Positions 1 to 8,217 of a stretch of 64,000 nt of DNA are shown piece by piece. Source of the DNA: Comamonas sp. KCTC 72670 (lineage in GTDB: Bacteria > Myxococcota > Myxococcia > Myxococcales > Myxococcaceae). How positions within the stretch are numbered: the stretch's first letter is position 1; every line of letters begins with the position of its first letter. Made by a program: the position numbers and the translations under genes. The notes under the pieces were generated by a model that saw only the letters and a list, made by a program, of their open reading frames with translations, was not told the DNA's origin and made no database searches. The stretch covers positions 905,166 through 969,165 of the forward strand of contig BNCN01000002.1 of the NCBI GenBank assembly GCA_014656495.1, in the 5' to 3' direction.

Positions 1-1
1 C

Positions 2-916
2 TGGGCCCTGGGCGTGGGGCGTGAAGTCGCGTCAAGGAGCGCCGCCGGTACGCCGCTGCCTGTGTGGTTGAAGGCGCGGCATCGACTGGCGGACCGGCTC
101 GTGCTGGGGAAGCTGCGCGCGCGCCTGGGCTTGGACAACGCATCCGTGCTGCTCTCCGGTGCCGCGGCGCTCCGCGTCGATGTCCAGATGTTCTTCCTCG
201 GCCTGGGGCTGACCATCCTGGAGGCCTATGGGTTGACGGAGACGTGCCCCGGGTTGACCGTCAATCGGAAGGGGAACGTGCGTCCTGGTTCCGTGGGAAG
301 GCCCTTCAACCGATGCGAGCTCAAGCTGGGGCCGGATGGCGAACTCCTGGCTCGCGGACCGAACATCTCCCGCGGGTATTTGAACCGCCCGGAGGCAACG
401 GCCGAGGCCTTCGATGAAGACGGTTGGTTCCGGACGGGAGACCTGGCCTCCATCGATGCGGAGGGGTTCGTTCGGATTGCAGGGCGAAAGAAAGAGCTGC
501 TCAAGACGAGCGGCGGCAAATACGTGGCACCGCTGAAGATTGAAGCGCAGCTCAAGCGACACCCGCTCGTCCAGGAGGCTGTCGTGATTGGCGATGGGCG
601 CAACTACTGCACGGCCTTGTTCGCGCTCGACGCGGAGATTCTCGTCGAGGTGGCTCGCCGTGAGGGGATTCCACCGGACCCTGCGCACCCGCGCATCCAC
701 ACCGTCCTGGAGACGCTGGTCACGGAGACGAATGCGGGCCTGGCGACCTTCGAGCGCATCAAGACGTTCCGGGTGTCGCCCGGCCCGTTCACGGTGGACG
801 GTGGCGAGCTCACGGCGTCGCTGAAGGTCAAACGCCACGCGGTCGCTCGGAAACACGCGGCGTTGATTGATTCCATGTACGGCGCTTCGGAGTCGCTCAC
901 GTCGGCGGGCGCCTGA
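2..916 (+). CDS. Long-chain acyl-CoA synthetase (AMP-forming), C-terminal part
   Basis: The reading frame is open to the left edge of the window, so this is the 3' part of a larger gene; the first GTG at 14 is an internal codon. The family activates fatty acids to acyl-CoA through an acyl-adenylate. Visible are the adenylate-forming motif YGLTETCP (about residue 75), the GDL of WFRTGDLASID, the GRKKELLKTSGGKYVAP lid/hinge motif, and a typical C-terminal domain ending about 30 residues after LTASLKVKRH. About half of a normal ~600-residue FadD15-type protein is present. No downstream gene on the same strand looks co-transcribed. Assignment to the AMP-binding superfamily is firm; chain-length specificity cannot be read. 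Confidence 0.9.
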   Translation, partial: WALGVGREVASRSAAGTPLPVWLKARHRLADRLVLGKLRARLGLDNASVLLSGAAALRVDVQMFFLGLGLTILEAYGLTETCPGLTVNRKGNVRPGSVGRPFNRCELKLGPDGELLARGPNISRGYLNRPEATAEAFDEDGWFRTGDLASIDAEGFVRIAGRKKELLKTSGGKYVAPLKIEAQLKRHPLVQEAVVIGDGRNYCTALFALDAEILVEVARREGIPPDPAHPRIHTVLETLVTETNAGLATFERIKTFRVSPGPFTVDGGELTASLKVKRHAVARKHAALIDSMYGASESLTSAGA

Positions 917-991
917 GCGTGGTGGCGTGGGGGCGGGCCTTCAGTCCCCCCGTCCATGGCGGCGTACCCACTCGGGACGCCGCCGTGGACC

Positions 992-1222
992 TCACGGTGT
1001 GTCGACACAGCGCCAGGCGCCGCAGGAGCCTCCGTTCGAGCCACATTCGATGTGAGTCGAACACGGCTTGCAGCTTCGTGAGCAGATAAACCTCGATGGA
1101 TTGACCTGGGAGTCGGTTGCCTCCGCCGCCGCGCTGGGAACCTGGGACAGGGCCGTGCCTGCCATGATGCCAATGAGCAGGGCGAACCCAGGAATCGTTT
1201 GCTTCCATTGCGCCAGCTTCAT
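992..1222 (-). CDS. Small cysteine-rich secreted protein
   Basis: A 76-residue product. The ATG at 1222 is chosen because GGAGG lies four bases upstream; an upstream extension to 1309 is not needed. The N-terminus has a basic start, a hydrophobic run (FALLIGIMAGTALS) and an Ala-rich cleavage region (PSAAAEA), that is, a Sec signal peptide. The mature part is about 43 residues with six cysteines (C-SRS-C-KP-C ... C-GSNGGS-C-GAWR-C), consistent with disulfide knots. Tiny secreted Cys-rich proteins are common in myxobacteria; no function is recognised. Convergent with the acyl-CoA ligase. Confidence 0.6.
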   Translation of the reverse strand: MKLAQWKQTIPGFALLIGIMAGTALSQVPSAAAEATDSQVNPSRFICSRSCKPCSTHIECGSNGGSCGAWRCVDTP

Positions 1223-1343
1223 GTCGCCTCCGGGAGTGGGGTTGTGGGGCTCGCGCATCGTACCCCGGGGCGCATCTCGCTCAAGCGCGCGGCGTGATTG
1301 TCCATGCATTGACCGACACCCTGGGCGGCCCTCTCGCGTGGGC

Positions 1344-2009
1344 TCAGCCGCGGGAGCGCCGGGGCTTCCTCACCGCGCGCACCTTGCCGCTCGTGCCGCC
1401 TCCCGCGTAGAGGATGTCACCCCCGTCGGACTCCAGCCCGCTGACGCTCACGTTGTCAGGCATCGCGAGGCGGACCAGCACGCGGCCGTCGGCCGGGTCG
1501 ATTCTCCGAATGTCGCTGACGCCGTCCTCCAGCGTGCCGTGCCAGAGTTCGTCTTGCGCCCACGTCACCCCGGTGACAAAGCGATTGGACTCGATGGTGC
1601 GCAGCAGGGCGCCGGTCTCAGCGTCGATTCGGTGGATTCTCCGGCCGTGATATTCGCCCACCCACAGTGAGCCCTCGGCCCAGGTGAGCCCCGAATCGTG
1701 GCCCTTTCCAGGGGCGGGGAGCGTCTTCAGCACCTGCCCCGTTTCGGGGTCTATCTTCCGGATGCACCCTCCGCTGAGTTGATAGAGATGGCGGCCATCG
1801 AAGGCGGTTCCCGCGTCACAGGGAATCGTGAGGGTGCTCACGGAAGCGCCTGTCGACGGGTCGAAGGCCTGAAGCGCTTCGTCGCTGGCGAACCAGACCC
1901 GAGCCCCGTCATACGTCACCCCGTGGACGCGTGCGGCGCCCTCGAAGGGGCCGTATTCGCGGACGACCTCCGCGGGCTGTGCCTCTCCTTCGCGCTGCTT
2001 CGTATCCAT
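1344..2009 (-). CDS. Beta-propeller (NHL/PQQ-like repeat) protein
   Basis: A 221-residue protein built of about five repeats of the pattern 'hydrophobic WF/LW-x-D-x-ETG', for example ALQAFDPSTGASV, CIRKIDPETGQVL, RIHRIDAETGALL and IRRIDPADGRVL, the layout of NHL/YVTN/Vgb-type propellers. There is no signal peptide, so it is probably cytoplasmic. The start at 2009 has GGAG seven bases upstream. It lies 18 bases after the TPR/HTH regulator gene on the same strand, so the two are almost certainly one operon. The propeller may sense a ligand or bind the regulator; this is inference from linkage. No catalytic residues are recognised. Confidence 0.75.
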   Translation of the reverse strand: MDTKQREGEAQPAEVVREYGPFEGAARVHGVTYDGARVWFASDEALQAFDPSTGASVSTLTIPCDAGTAFDGRHLYQLSGGCIRKIDPETGQVLKTLPAPGKGHDSGLTWAEGSLWVGEYHGRRIHRIDAETGALLRTIESNRFVTGVTWAQDELWHGTLEDGVSDIRRIDPADGRVLVRLAMPDNVSVSGLESDGGDILYAGGGTSGKVRAVRKPRRSRG

Positions 2010-2027
2010 GTCCGTGCTCCGGTGGTT

Positions 2028-3248
2028 CTAGTCCGGGAGATTCGAGCTGGGGAGTAACAAGGCTGTCGTGAAAGCGCTGACTGGCGGGGCCGCCCATCGC
2101 CTCGCCCGGCCACGCCCCAGCACGTGGACCTGTCCCGCCTCTTCCAGTGAGGACAACGCGCGCTGCACCGTGCGTTGGCTCGCACCGAGCGCGAGCGCGA
2201 GGGAGGACGTGGACCAGTGTTCTCCATCGGAGAGGAGCGCCAGGAGCGCTCCGTTCGTACCCTCGATGGGCGGTAGCAGGACCCGGACTTCCGCTTGTCG
2301 CCGGTGCACCAAGGTGAAGCCACGTGGGGTGGCCTGGATTTCCGCCAGGTCGCGCAAGTGCGTGCGCAGCCGGCCCAGCTCGACGCGCAGCCGCACGCGA
2401 TGGGAGGCGTTCATTCGCCGAACTCCAAACGCGCACCCGACGAGCTCGTCGCGCGGGACATCTTCCGGCCAGGCCTCGGCCAGTCGCCGCAGAAGGGCGA
2501 ACAGTACGGGCCGCGAGGCCAGCGGCACCACGTGCGCTCCGGCGCGGACCGTGCGCCGGCAGCCATCGATGACGAGGTCCATCGAGGCGCGCAGGGACTC
2601 GACCTCGTCCATCAGGATGGGCCGTGGATTCCCCCTCGCGACGACCTTCGCGGCGGGGAGGCTCAGGAGCCGGGCGGCCTGCTCGACCTCGGCGCGCAGG
2701 GCAGGGAGTCGCGCCCGCTCGGCGGCGGTACGCGCGTGGCCGAGCGCCTCGCGCGCCACGCGGGGTGTGCCCTGCCGTAACGCCAGTTCAAAGGACAGCA
2801 GATGGGCGAGCGCCACATGCATCGGCGGGGCGTCACGCAGGTCGAGTCCCGCCAATCCCCGCCTGGCTTCGTCAAGACGCCCCAGCAGGAGCGCGAGCCG
2901 AACCCTCAGCAGCGTCACATATCGCGCGTTCCCGGCGTCATCGTGGCGTTGGAACGTCTGCAACGCCTCTCTCAAGGTGTCGTTCACGCCCTCGAAGTCG
3001 CGAGTCGCGAGCGCCACCTCCGCTTCGGCGACGTTGCAGCGAGCCCTCGGGAGGGGGGCCTCGGAGCCATATGCCCGCGCGGCGCGTCGTAGCAGGTGCG
3101 TGGCCGTGGCGAACTCGCCCAGTTGCGCCATGGCAATGCCCCTCAGGGCCAACGCGGGCGGGTCCTCGCGGAGCGCCACGCGTTGAAGCGCACCGAGCGG
3201 GTCTCCCTCACGAAGTGCCTGGGCCGCCACGCGGAGACGCGCATCCAT
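2028..3248 (-). CDS. TPR and winged helix-turn-helix regulator
   Basis: A 406-residue protein. The ATG at 3248 is preferred because GGAGG sits nine bases upstream; the open frame extends to a GTG at 3308. Residues ~1-200 are Ala/Leu/Arg-rich helical repeats of TPR type. About 210-330 looks like the transcriptional regulator/HTH insert seen in SARP-like and BTAD-type proteins (RVRLRVELGRLRTHL). The C-terminal ~70 residues form a winged helix (LSDGEHWSTSSLALALGASQRTVQRALSSLEEAGQV). It is followed after 18 bases by the propeller gene. Likely role: transcription regulator with a protein-interaction arm. Target genes cannot be inferred. Confidence 0.75.
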   Translation of the reverse strand: MDARLRVAAQALREGDPLGALQRVALREDPPALALRGIAMAQLGEFATATHLLRRAARAYGSEAPLPRARCNVAEAEVALATRDFEGVNDTLREALQTFQRHDDAGNARYVTLLRVRLALLLGRLDEARRGLAGLDLRDAPPMHVALAHLLSFELALRQGTPRVAREALGHARTAAERARLPALRAEVEQAARLLSLPAAKVVARGNPRPILMDEVESLRASMDLVIDGCRRTVRAGAHVVPLASRPVLFALLRRLAEAWPEDVPRDELVGCAFGVRRMNASHRVRLRVELGRLRTHLRDLAEIQATPRGFTLVHRRQAEVRVLLPPIEGTNGALLALLSDGEHWSTSSLALALGASQRTVQRALSSLEEAGQVHVLGRGRARRWAAPPVSAFTTALLLPSSNLPD

Positions 3249-3361
3249 GTCGCGCATCCTCCGGCACTCCGCCGAGGTTGGGAAGCCCGTCGCCTTTGTT
3301 ACTCCCACCCCTGGCGCCTGGCGAATTACCTCTGATGTTCATCCCATCCAGGAGGCCCCAA

Positions 3362-4069
3362 GTGACCCAGGTGACGACGGAGTCGAGGAGCGAGTGGCTG
3401 GCCGCTCGTCAGGCGCTGCTGATGAAGGAGAAGGCCCTGACTCGAATGCATGACGAGTTGAGCGCCGCCCGCCGTGGGCTGCCCTGGCTGCGCGTGGCGG
3501 AGCCCTACGTGTTCGACGGACCCGACGGGCAGGCGACCCTGTCCGAGCTCTTCGCGGGACGCAGCCAGTTGGTCGTCTATCACTTCATGTTCGCGCCAGA
3601 GTGGGAGGCCGGTTGCAAGAGCTGCTCGTTCTGGGCGGACTCCTTCAACGGCGTCGTGGAGCACCTGGCCCAGCGGGACGTGAGCTTCGTCGTCATCTCC
3701 CGCGCGGCGCTGCCCAGACTGCGAGCGTTCCAGCAGCGGATGGGCTGGGGCTTCAAGTGGCTGTCGTCGCAGGGAAACAGTTTCAACTTCGACTTCCACG
3801 TGTCCTTCGGCGCGGACGCACTGGCGCGCGGCGATGCCACTTACAACTATACCCCGCTGACGCACCCGGCCTCGGACATGCCGGGCATCAGCGTCTTCGC
3901 GAAGGACGCGGAGGGCGAGGTCTTCCACACCTATGGAACCTACGGGCGAGGTATCGAGAGCATCAACGCGTGCTACCAGCTCCTGGACCTGGTTCCGAAA
4001 GGCCGTGGCGAGGACGGGCTCCCCATGCCGATGAGCTGGGTGCGGCTGCGGGACGAATATGACCGCTGA
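3362..4069 (+). CDS. DUF899 thioredoxin-like family protein
   Basis: A 235-residue protein matching the DUF899 family of thioredoxin-fold proteins. Hallmarks are the KEKALTRMHDELSAARR opening, the PWLRVAEPYVFDGPDG segment, YHFMFAPEWEAGCKSCSFWADSFNG with its CKSC pair, NFDFHVSF and the late YGTYGRG segment. The GTG at 3362 is chosen because GGAGG lies six bases upstream; an in-frame ATG at 3335 lacks a site, and the longer frame back to 2624 runs antisense through the TPR regulator. The stop overlaps the next gene start (ATGA-type coupling). The family is poorly characterised; a redox or dithiol role is suggested by fold and the CxxC motif. Confidence 0.88.
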   Translation: MTQVTTESRSEWLAARQALLMKEKALTRMHDELSAARRGLPWLRVAEPYVFDGPDGQATLSELFAGRSQLVVYHFMFAPEWEAGCKSCSFWADSFNGVVEHLAQRDVSFVVISRAALPRLRAFQQRMGWGFKWLSSQGNSFNFDFHVSFGADALARGDATYNYTPLTHPASDMPGISVFAKDAEGEVFHTYGTYGRGIESINACYQLLDLVPKGRGEDGLPMPMSWVRLRDEYDR

Positions 4070-4343
4070 CCTGGGAGGGCGCGGTCACCGTGCGCGCGTG
4101 CCCGGCGTGTCCCTGGTCCTGGGCCTGCTGGCCGCGTTGCTTCCGAAGTGCCCCATGTGCTTCGCCGCGTATCTGCCGCTGCTCGGAGTGTCGGCCGGCG
4201 TCGCGGGCGCCGCCGGTGGGCTGCTGCGCCCGGCGGGCATCGCCGTGGCCATCTGCTCGCTGGCGGTCATCGTCCTTCGTCGCCGTGCCTGGCACACCCG
4301 CGGCCCGAAGCGGCCCCGTTCCTCTTCACCCGAGGCTGCCTAA
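4059..4343 (+). CDS. Small membrane protein with a CPMC motif
   Basis: A 94-residue protein whose ATG lies inside the DUF899 gene (the two overlap by 11 bases), so it is translationally coupled. It has two hydrophobic stretches: residues ~18-50 (VSLVLGLLAALLPKCPMCFAAYLPLLGVSAG) and ~57-75, flanked by a basic C-terminus. The first carries a KCPMC pair next to the membrane, reminiscent of small metal or thiol membrane proteins such as MerC-like proteins, but similarity is too short to name it. Coupling to a thioredoxin-fold CxxC protein suggests a shared redox or metal job; this is inference. Confidence 0.65.
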   Translation: MTADLGGRGHRARVPGVSLVLGLLAALLPKCPMCFAAYLPLLGVSAGVAGAAGGLLRPAGIAVAICSLAVIVLRRRAWHTRGPKRPRSSSPEAA

Positions 4344-4429
4344 CCGCCGCGGAGGCTCGAGCCGGCGCCACAGGCACGCCGCTCGAACCTCGAGAGGCGC
4401 GCTCAGCCCTCGGCCTCGGTCATCTGCGC

Positions 4430-4690
4430 GAAGTTCCACGGGGGCGACCTTGTTGATGAGGCCGATTTCGTAGGCTTCCTTCGCCGTACACGCACGGTCG
4501 ATCATCAGGAACTCGCGCGCCCGGCTCAAGCCAGTCCGGTGTGCCACAGCAGCGCGCCGCCGTCGCCCGGAGGAACGCCGACGCCGGAGAGGTGCGGATC
4601 GCTGAAGGTGGCGTCCTCGCTCGCGTAGACGAAGTCACAGGCCAGCGCAATGGACGCGCCCATGCTGTGCGCACCTGGCGCGTACACCTT
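4430..4690 (-). pseudogene. Enoyl-CoA hydratase/isomerase remnant
   Basis: On the minus strand, two frames together encode recognisable crotonase sequence: the ALACDFVYASEDATFSDPHL region with its PPGDGGALLWH continuation in one frame, then, after a frame change near 4530, AREFLMIDRACTAKEAYEIG followed by LINKVAP. The homologous segment covers only about 85 residues of a ~260-residue family. It lacks the N-terminus (lost at the junction with the AraC remnant near 4690) and the C-terminal third. A frameshift plus truncation at both ends make it non-functional. Confidence 0.7.
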
Positions 4691-4693
4691 GGG

Positions 4694-5109
4694 GCGCCCG
4701 GGCGGCCGGCGAGCGCAGCGCGCTCCACCTGCTGCGCAACTACGTCGGCGTCGAGCGTACCGGCAATGGCCGTACCTTCATCTCACAGGAGCGGCAGGCG
4801 CTTCTGGCCTACGTCAAGGCGCGCCTCGACCGGTCCGTGCGCGTCGAGCGCCTCGCGGCGCTGGTGCGCCTGGGCGAGCACCACTTCTCTCGCACCTTCC
4901 GGGCAACCTTCGGCTTGGCTCCACACGCCTGGCTGCGTGAGCGGCGACTGGAACGCGCCCGCGAACTCCTGATGGCCACCGACGGCTCCATCTTGAGCAT
5001 CGCGATGGCCACTGGCTTCGCGGACCAGAACCACCTCACGCGCTGCTTTGGCGCGCGTTATGGCACCACCCCAGCGGCGTTGCGTGGCGGCCGGCCGCGG
5101 CTGGCCTGA
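4694..5109 (+). pseudogene. AraC-family regulator remnant (C-terminal HTH domain)
   Basis: In the frame read from about 4694, the product has a short linker, LAYVKARLDRSVRVERLAAL, and then a complete double-HTH AraC/XylS DNA-binding domain (LGEHHFSRTFRATFG, RARELLMATDGSILSIAMATGFAD, FGARYGTTPAALR). The upstream frame runs without homology into the antisense enoyl-CoA hydratase remnant, so the N-terminal domain has been lost. A GTG at 4837 could still express a 90-residue DNA-binding domain, so a residual function is possible. Most likely a deletion-fusion scar. Confidence 0.65.
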
Positions 5110-5634
5110 CGGCACACGCCTGAAGCCGGTGGGGTTGCTTACATTGAAATTCCACGGCGCCGCCGTCCATCAATTGCCAGCCGGGCGATGCGTTCCGTAC
5201 CCCGCTGGCGCAAGAGCGGATCACCCTGAATGGGCCTGTGAAGCTGTCAGGTTCACAGGGCAAGGGGAGTCCCCTTGGTGACTCGATGCGCGCGAGCCCG
5301 CCCAACTGAGTGCCGGTATCAGCCTTGCCTCCGGCACACTTCGCGCTCGCGCAAAGGGAGCGCTGGCAAGAGCATCGGGGCCTCACGTTCACGCTCGTCA
5401 CCCAGCGTGTGGACGCGCTGCACGAGCAGGCCGGGAGCCGCGCGCTCATCAATGTTCATGCTCTCCGTCGGAGTAACGGACCTCGTGAGTTGCATCTCGT
5501 TCCTGCGTGAGGCGAAGGTTCTGGGCATCAACCCCTTTGGGCACCACTCGGGCGCCCGGTATCGAAGTCATCCCCGCACGCGCCGAGGCGGTGGTGCCCC
5601 GGTGGATACAGGCCCTGACGGAATTACCCTGACC
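5110..5634 (+). other. Intergenic stretch, no supported gene
   Basis: About 525 bases between the AraC remnant and the phosphatase gene. Short open frames exist on both strands but none has codon bias, a ribosome site and length together. It may hold further decayed sequence continuing the pseudogene patch; no recognisable homology could be read. Confidence 0.4.
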
Positions 5635-6216
5635 ATGAGTCCCATTGACCGGACGCTCCTGATTCTAGACTTGGACGAGACGCTTCTCCACGCGAGCGAC
5701 CGACCCCTGGCTCGCCCCGCGGACTTCCGCCTCTCCGGCTATCACGCCTATAAACGACCTCATCTGGAGCCGTTCCTCACGGAGTGCGCCACCCGGTTCC
5801 AACTGGCCATCTGGTCGGCGGGCCATGACAGCTACGTCGCGGAGGCTGTGACGCACATCCTTCCGCCGGGTATCGACCTGGCGTTCGTTTGGGGGCGCAG
5901 CCGCTGCACCTTCTCCGTGGACTCACGAAAGGTGCAGGAGGATGGGTTCTTGGATCCTGCCTCCCACTACAACTTCGCCAAGAAGCTGAGGAAGGTGCGG
6001 CGCTTGGGCTTCCATCTGGAGCGGGTGCTCATCGTCGACGACACTCCCGCCAAGTGCATCCACAACTATGGCAACGCCATCTACGTGAAGGAGTACATGG
6101 GGGAAGAGGATGACGCTGAGCTGCCACGCCTCTCTGCCTACCTGGCGACGCTCGCGGAGGTCCCCAACGTGAGGACTGTGGAGAAGCGTGGCTGGCGGAG
6201 CGCGCTTCGGCCGTAG
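5635..6216 (+). CDS. FCP1/NIF-like HAD phosphatase
   Basis: A 193-residue protein of the NLI-interacting-factor (FCP1/SCP) branch of the HAD superfamily. The catalytic DxDxT is at residues 12-16 (DLDET). Motif II is in IWSAGHDSYV, and the late acidic motif is LIVDDTPAKCIHNYGNAI, which is strongly diagnostic of this branch. In eukaryotes such enzymes dephosphorylate the RNA polymerase II tail; bacterial members are little studied. The ATG at 5635 is chosen because the homologous domain starts at residue 6; the frame is open further upstream to 5275 without similarity. Substrate unknown; a phosphoprotein substrate is plausible given myxobacterial Ser/Thr kinases. Confidence 0.85.
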   Translation: MSPIDRTLLILDLDETLLHASDRPLARPADFRLSGYHAYKRPHLEPFLTECATRFQLAIWSAGHDSYVAEAVTHILPPGIDLAFVWGRSRCTFSVDSRKVQEDGFLDPASHYNFAKKLRKVRRLGFHLERVLIVDDTPAKCIHNYGNAIYVKEYMGEEDDAELPRLSAYLATLAEVPNVRTVEKRGWRSALRP

Positions 6217-6262
6217 CTCCGGTGCAGAAGCCCGCGTCGTGCCGGCCTGCTCAACCCGTCGC

Positions 6263-7729
6263 CTAGGTCGCGGGGCGGTAGCGCACCACCGTCAGGGAGC
6301 CGAGAATGACGCGGAAGGCGGTAATGGATGCGATGCGCTCCTTGCCGCCCACCTTCGCCCATTCGAGCACGTGGACGTTCAAGATTCCGCCACGGTCCTC
6401 AGCCACGAGCACCGCGCTCGCCTTCTTTCCTGTGTAGCGAATCAGTGACTGGCGGAAGGTGCGGCGGACTTCGCGATTGCCGGACTCGCGCGCCAGTCCT
6501 CGCAGCAGGGCCGAGGGCTCTGTCGCGGAGCCTTGGACAAACTCGCCGCCCTGGAGCTGAAGTTCGAGCTCCTGGATGGCCTTGTTCGCCGCGCCAACGC
6601 TGGGGGCGTTCTCGCACTCGCTTTCACAGCCGTACGCCTCGCCCTCACTACGCTCAGCACACGCCTCGATGCAGGCCTTGTTGGCGTGAGCTTCATTCTC
6701 ACGCGCCAGCTCCAGCGACTCACGCAGCCGCTCTTGGGCGCTGCCGTCCTCGCTGAAACTGGCATCGTCCAGGTGGAGCAGTCCGGCGGCCTCGACGAGG
6801 CCCTCATCGTTCACGATGGAGAGCGCGGTCCTCGCCGAGGCCCGCTGGGCGCCGTCATCGGTGGTAGACACCCGAGTCCATGACGTCTGGGCCGCTGACG
6901 CGCTCGACTCGAGGTCCACCTCCTGGAACAAGGCCGCCGCCTCCCGCGCCACTGCGAGCGCCGCGCGGTGGGCGTCCGCATCCGGGAACCTGGCGAGCAT
7001 CTGCACTGGCGTCTCCCGGGCCCACGCGCGCGTCTGCGACCACAGGGTCTCCGCCTCGAATCGTGGCGCCCAGGCCACGTTCGCCTGGGTGTCGTTGCGC
7101 ATGGCGGCCTGTTTACGTTCAAGCGCGAAGGCGCGGACCTTCTCGTATGCGGCGGCCTCCGCTTCTGGCCGGTACGGGTCTTCTCCCTCCACGTAGACGC
7201 GCAGGTCACTCAGGCACGTGTCCTCGTACTTGGAGCCGGGGTACGTCGTGACGAGCGTGAGCCGCACACCCTCGACCTTCGCCGGCACGGGCAGCCGCAC
7301 CTCCTGCCAGCCCTGCACGTCCTTCAGCTCCACCTCCAACGGTGTGCCCGTCGTCTGGGCGCCCGTCTCGCCCTGCACCAGCGGCTCGAACCGGACCTTG
7401 CGCGGGCGTGCGTTGGCCCGGAACAGCTTCGCGGACTTCTGGTAGCCATTGCGAAGGAAGAGGCGGTAGCGCTTCGCCTTCGTCAGCGCGGGGCCCCACC
7501 ACTCCAGCGATTCGCCCTCCCCACGCCCCTTGATGCCCTCCACCCAGGCGGTGGCCGGGTCTTCATCCGCGATGTAGAGCGGCAGGTAGTTCTGCTCGTA
7601 CGTGTTCCAACCGTTCTCAAGAAAGGAGGACGCTGTGACGCGGCGGGGGTGCAGCCGGTTTGCCGCTTCCGTGTCGGGCTCGAGAATCAGGGGTGGCGCG
7701 GCGGCGAGCAGCAGCGATAGCAGCATCAT
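6263..7729 (-). CDS. Secreted protein with N-terminal discoidin-like glycan-binding domain
   Basis: A 488-residue product from the ATG at 7729; the open frame reaches 7780, but the hydrophobic signal (MMLLSLLLAAAPPLIL) starts here. Residues ~25-180 resemble the NADase-type glycan-binding (discoidin-like) domain common in myxobacterial secreted proteins (YLPLYIADEDPATAWVEG, RYRLFLRNGYQ, EVRLPVP). The remainder is helical and acidic. A cluster of four cysteines near residues 355-375 (CIEACAERSEG..CESEC) probably forms disulfides. No catalytic motif is seen. Location is probably periplasm or cell surface. Function unknown. Confidence 0.7.
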   Translation of the reverse strand: MMLLSLLLAAAPPLILEPDTEAANRLHPRRVTASSFLENGWNTYEQNYLPLYIADEDPATAWVEGIKGRGEGESLEWWGPALTKAKRYRLFLRNGYQKSAKLFRANARPRKVRFEPLVQGETGAQTTGTPLEVELKDVQGWQEVRLPVPAKVEGVRLTLVTTYPGSKYEDTCLSDLRVYVEGEDPYRPEAEAAAYEKVRAFALERKQAAMRNDTQANVAWAPRFEAETLWSQTRAWARETPVQMLARFPDADAHRAALAVAREAAALFQEVDLESSASAAQTSWTRVSTTDDGAQRASARTALSIVNDEGLVEAAGLLHLDDASFSEDGSAQERLRESLELARENEAHANKACIEACAERSEGEAYGCESECENAPSVGAANKAIQELELQLQGGEFVQGSATEPSALLRGLARESGNREVRRTFRQSLIRYTGKKASAVLVAEDRGGILNVHVLEWAKVGGKERIASITAFRVILGSLTVVRYRPAT

Positions 7730-8217
7730 TGCGTGCGTCCCTTCGTGGAGGGCGCGAAGGATGGCAGCAGCGTGGCCCACGGCGCCAGCCTGGACGTGCT
7801 CGGCGCCGCGAACCGAAATCCCTTGGAACGGAGAGGCGCCAAGGACCCTCCGCCCTTTCCGCCGAAAAGCGCCAGTTTAGCGCATGGGGCGCGGCACGCG
7901 TACGCGTCTTCCGGGCCCCGCATCCTGTCCTCTCAGTGACTGCGGACGGTGCGGGACGTCTTGATGGAGTCCGCATCTTCGAAACAGGGGCAGGCGAAGT
8001 GGACAGCTCGGTACGGTCCTGGCGTCCGGTCCGGGCGATATTGAGGTGCGCGCTGAGGGAGAGGAGCACCAGGTATCATCGTGCCGTCGCCTTCCTGTCG
8101 TCCTCACGAGGACAATGGGAGGGCGTGAGCACCCCTCTTGAGGGAGGAGGCAGGCCGAGCGACACCGTTGCATGAAATCATCAGCATCCCGCCTGACCGG
8201 GATTCGGAGTTTGTCGC
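7730..8217. other. Divergent intergenic region
   Basis: Nearly 490 bases between the leftward secreted-protein gene and the rightward methyltransferase gene. Overlapping frames exist on both strands but none is convincing. A short hairpin (GTCCTC/GAGGAC, two-base loop) lies at about 8099-8112. It presumably contains both promoters. Confidence 0.4.

Noticed and set aside
2624..3361. Upstream extension of the DUF899 gene
   Set aside because: It runs antisense through the TPR/HTH regulator and has no homology; a GTG with GGAGG at 3362 gives the natural start.
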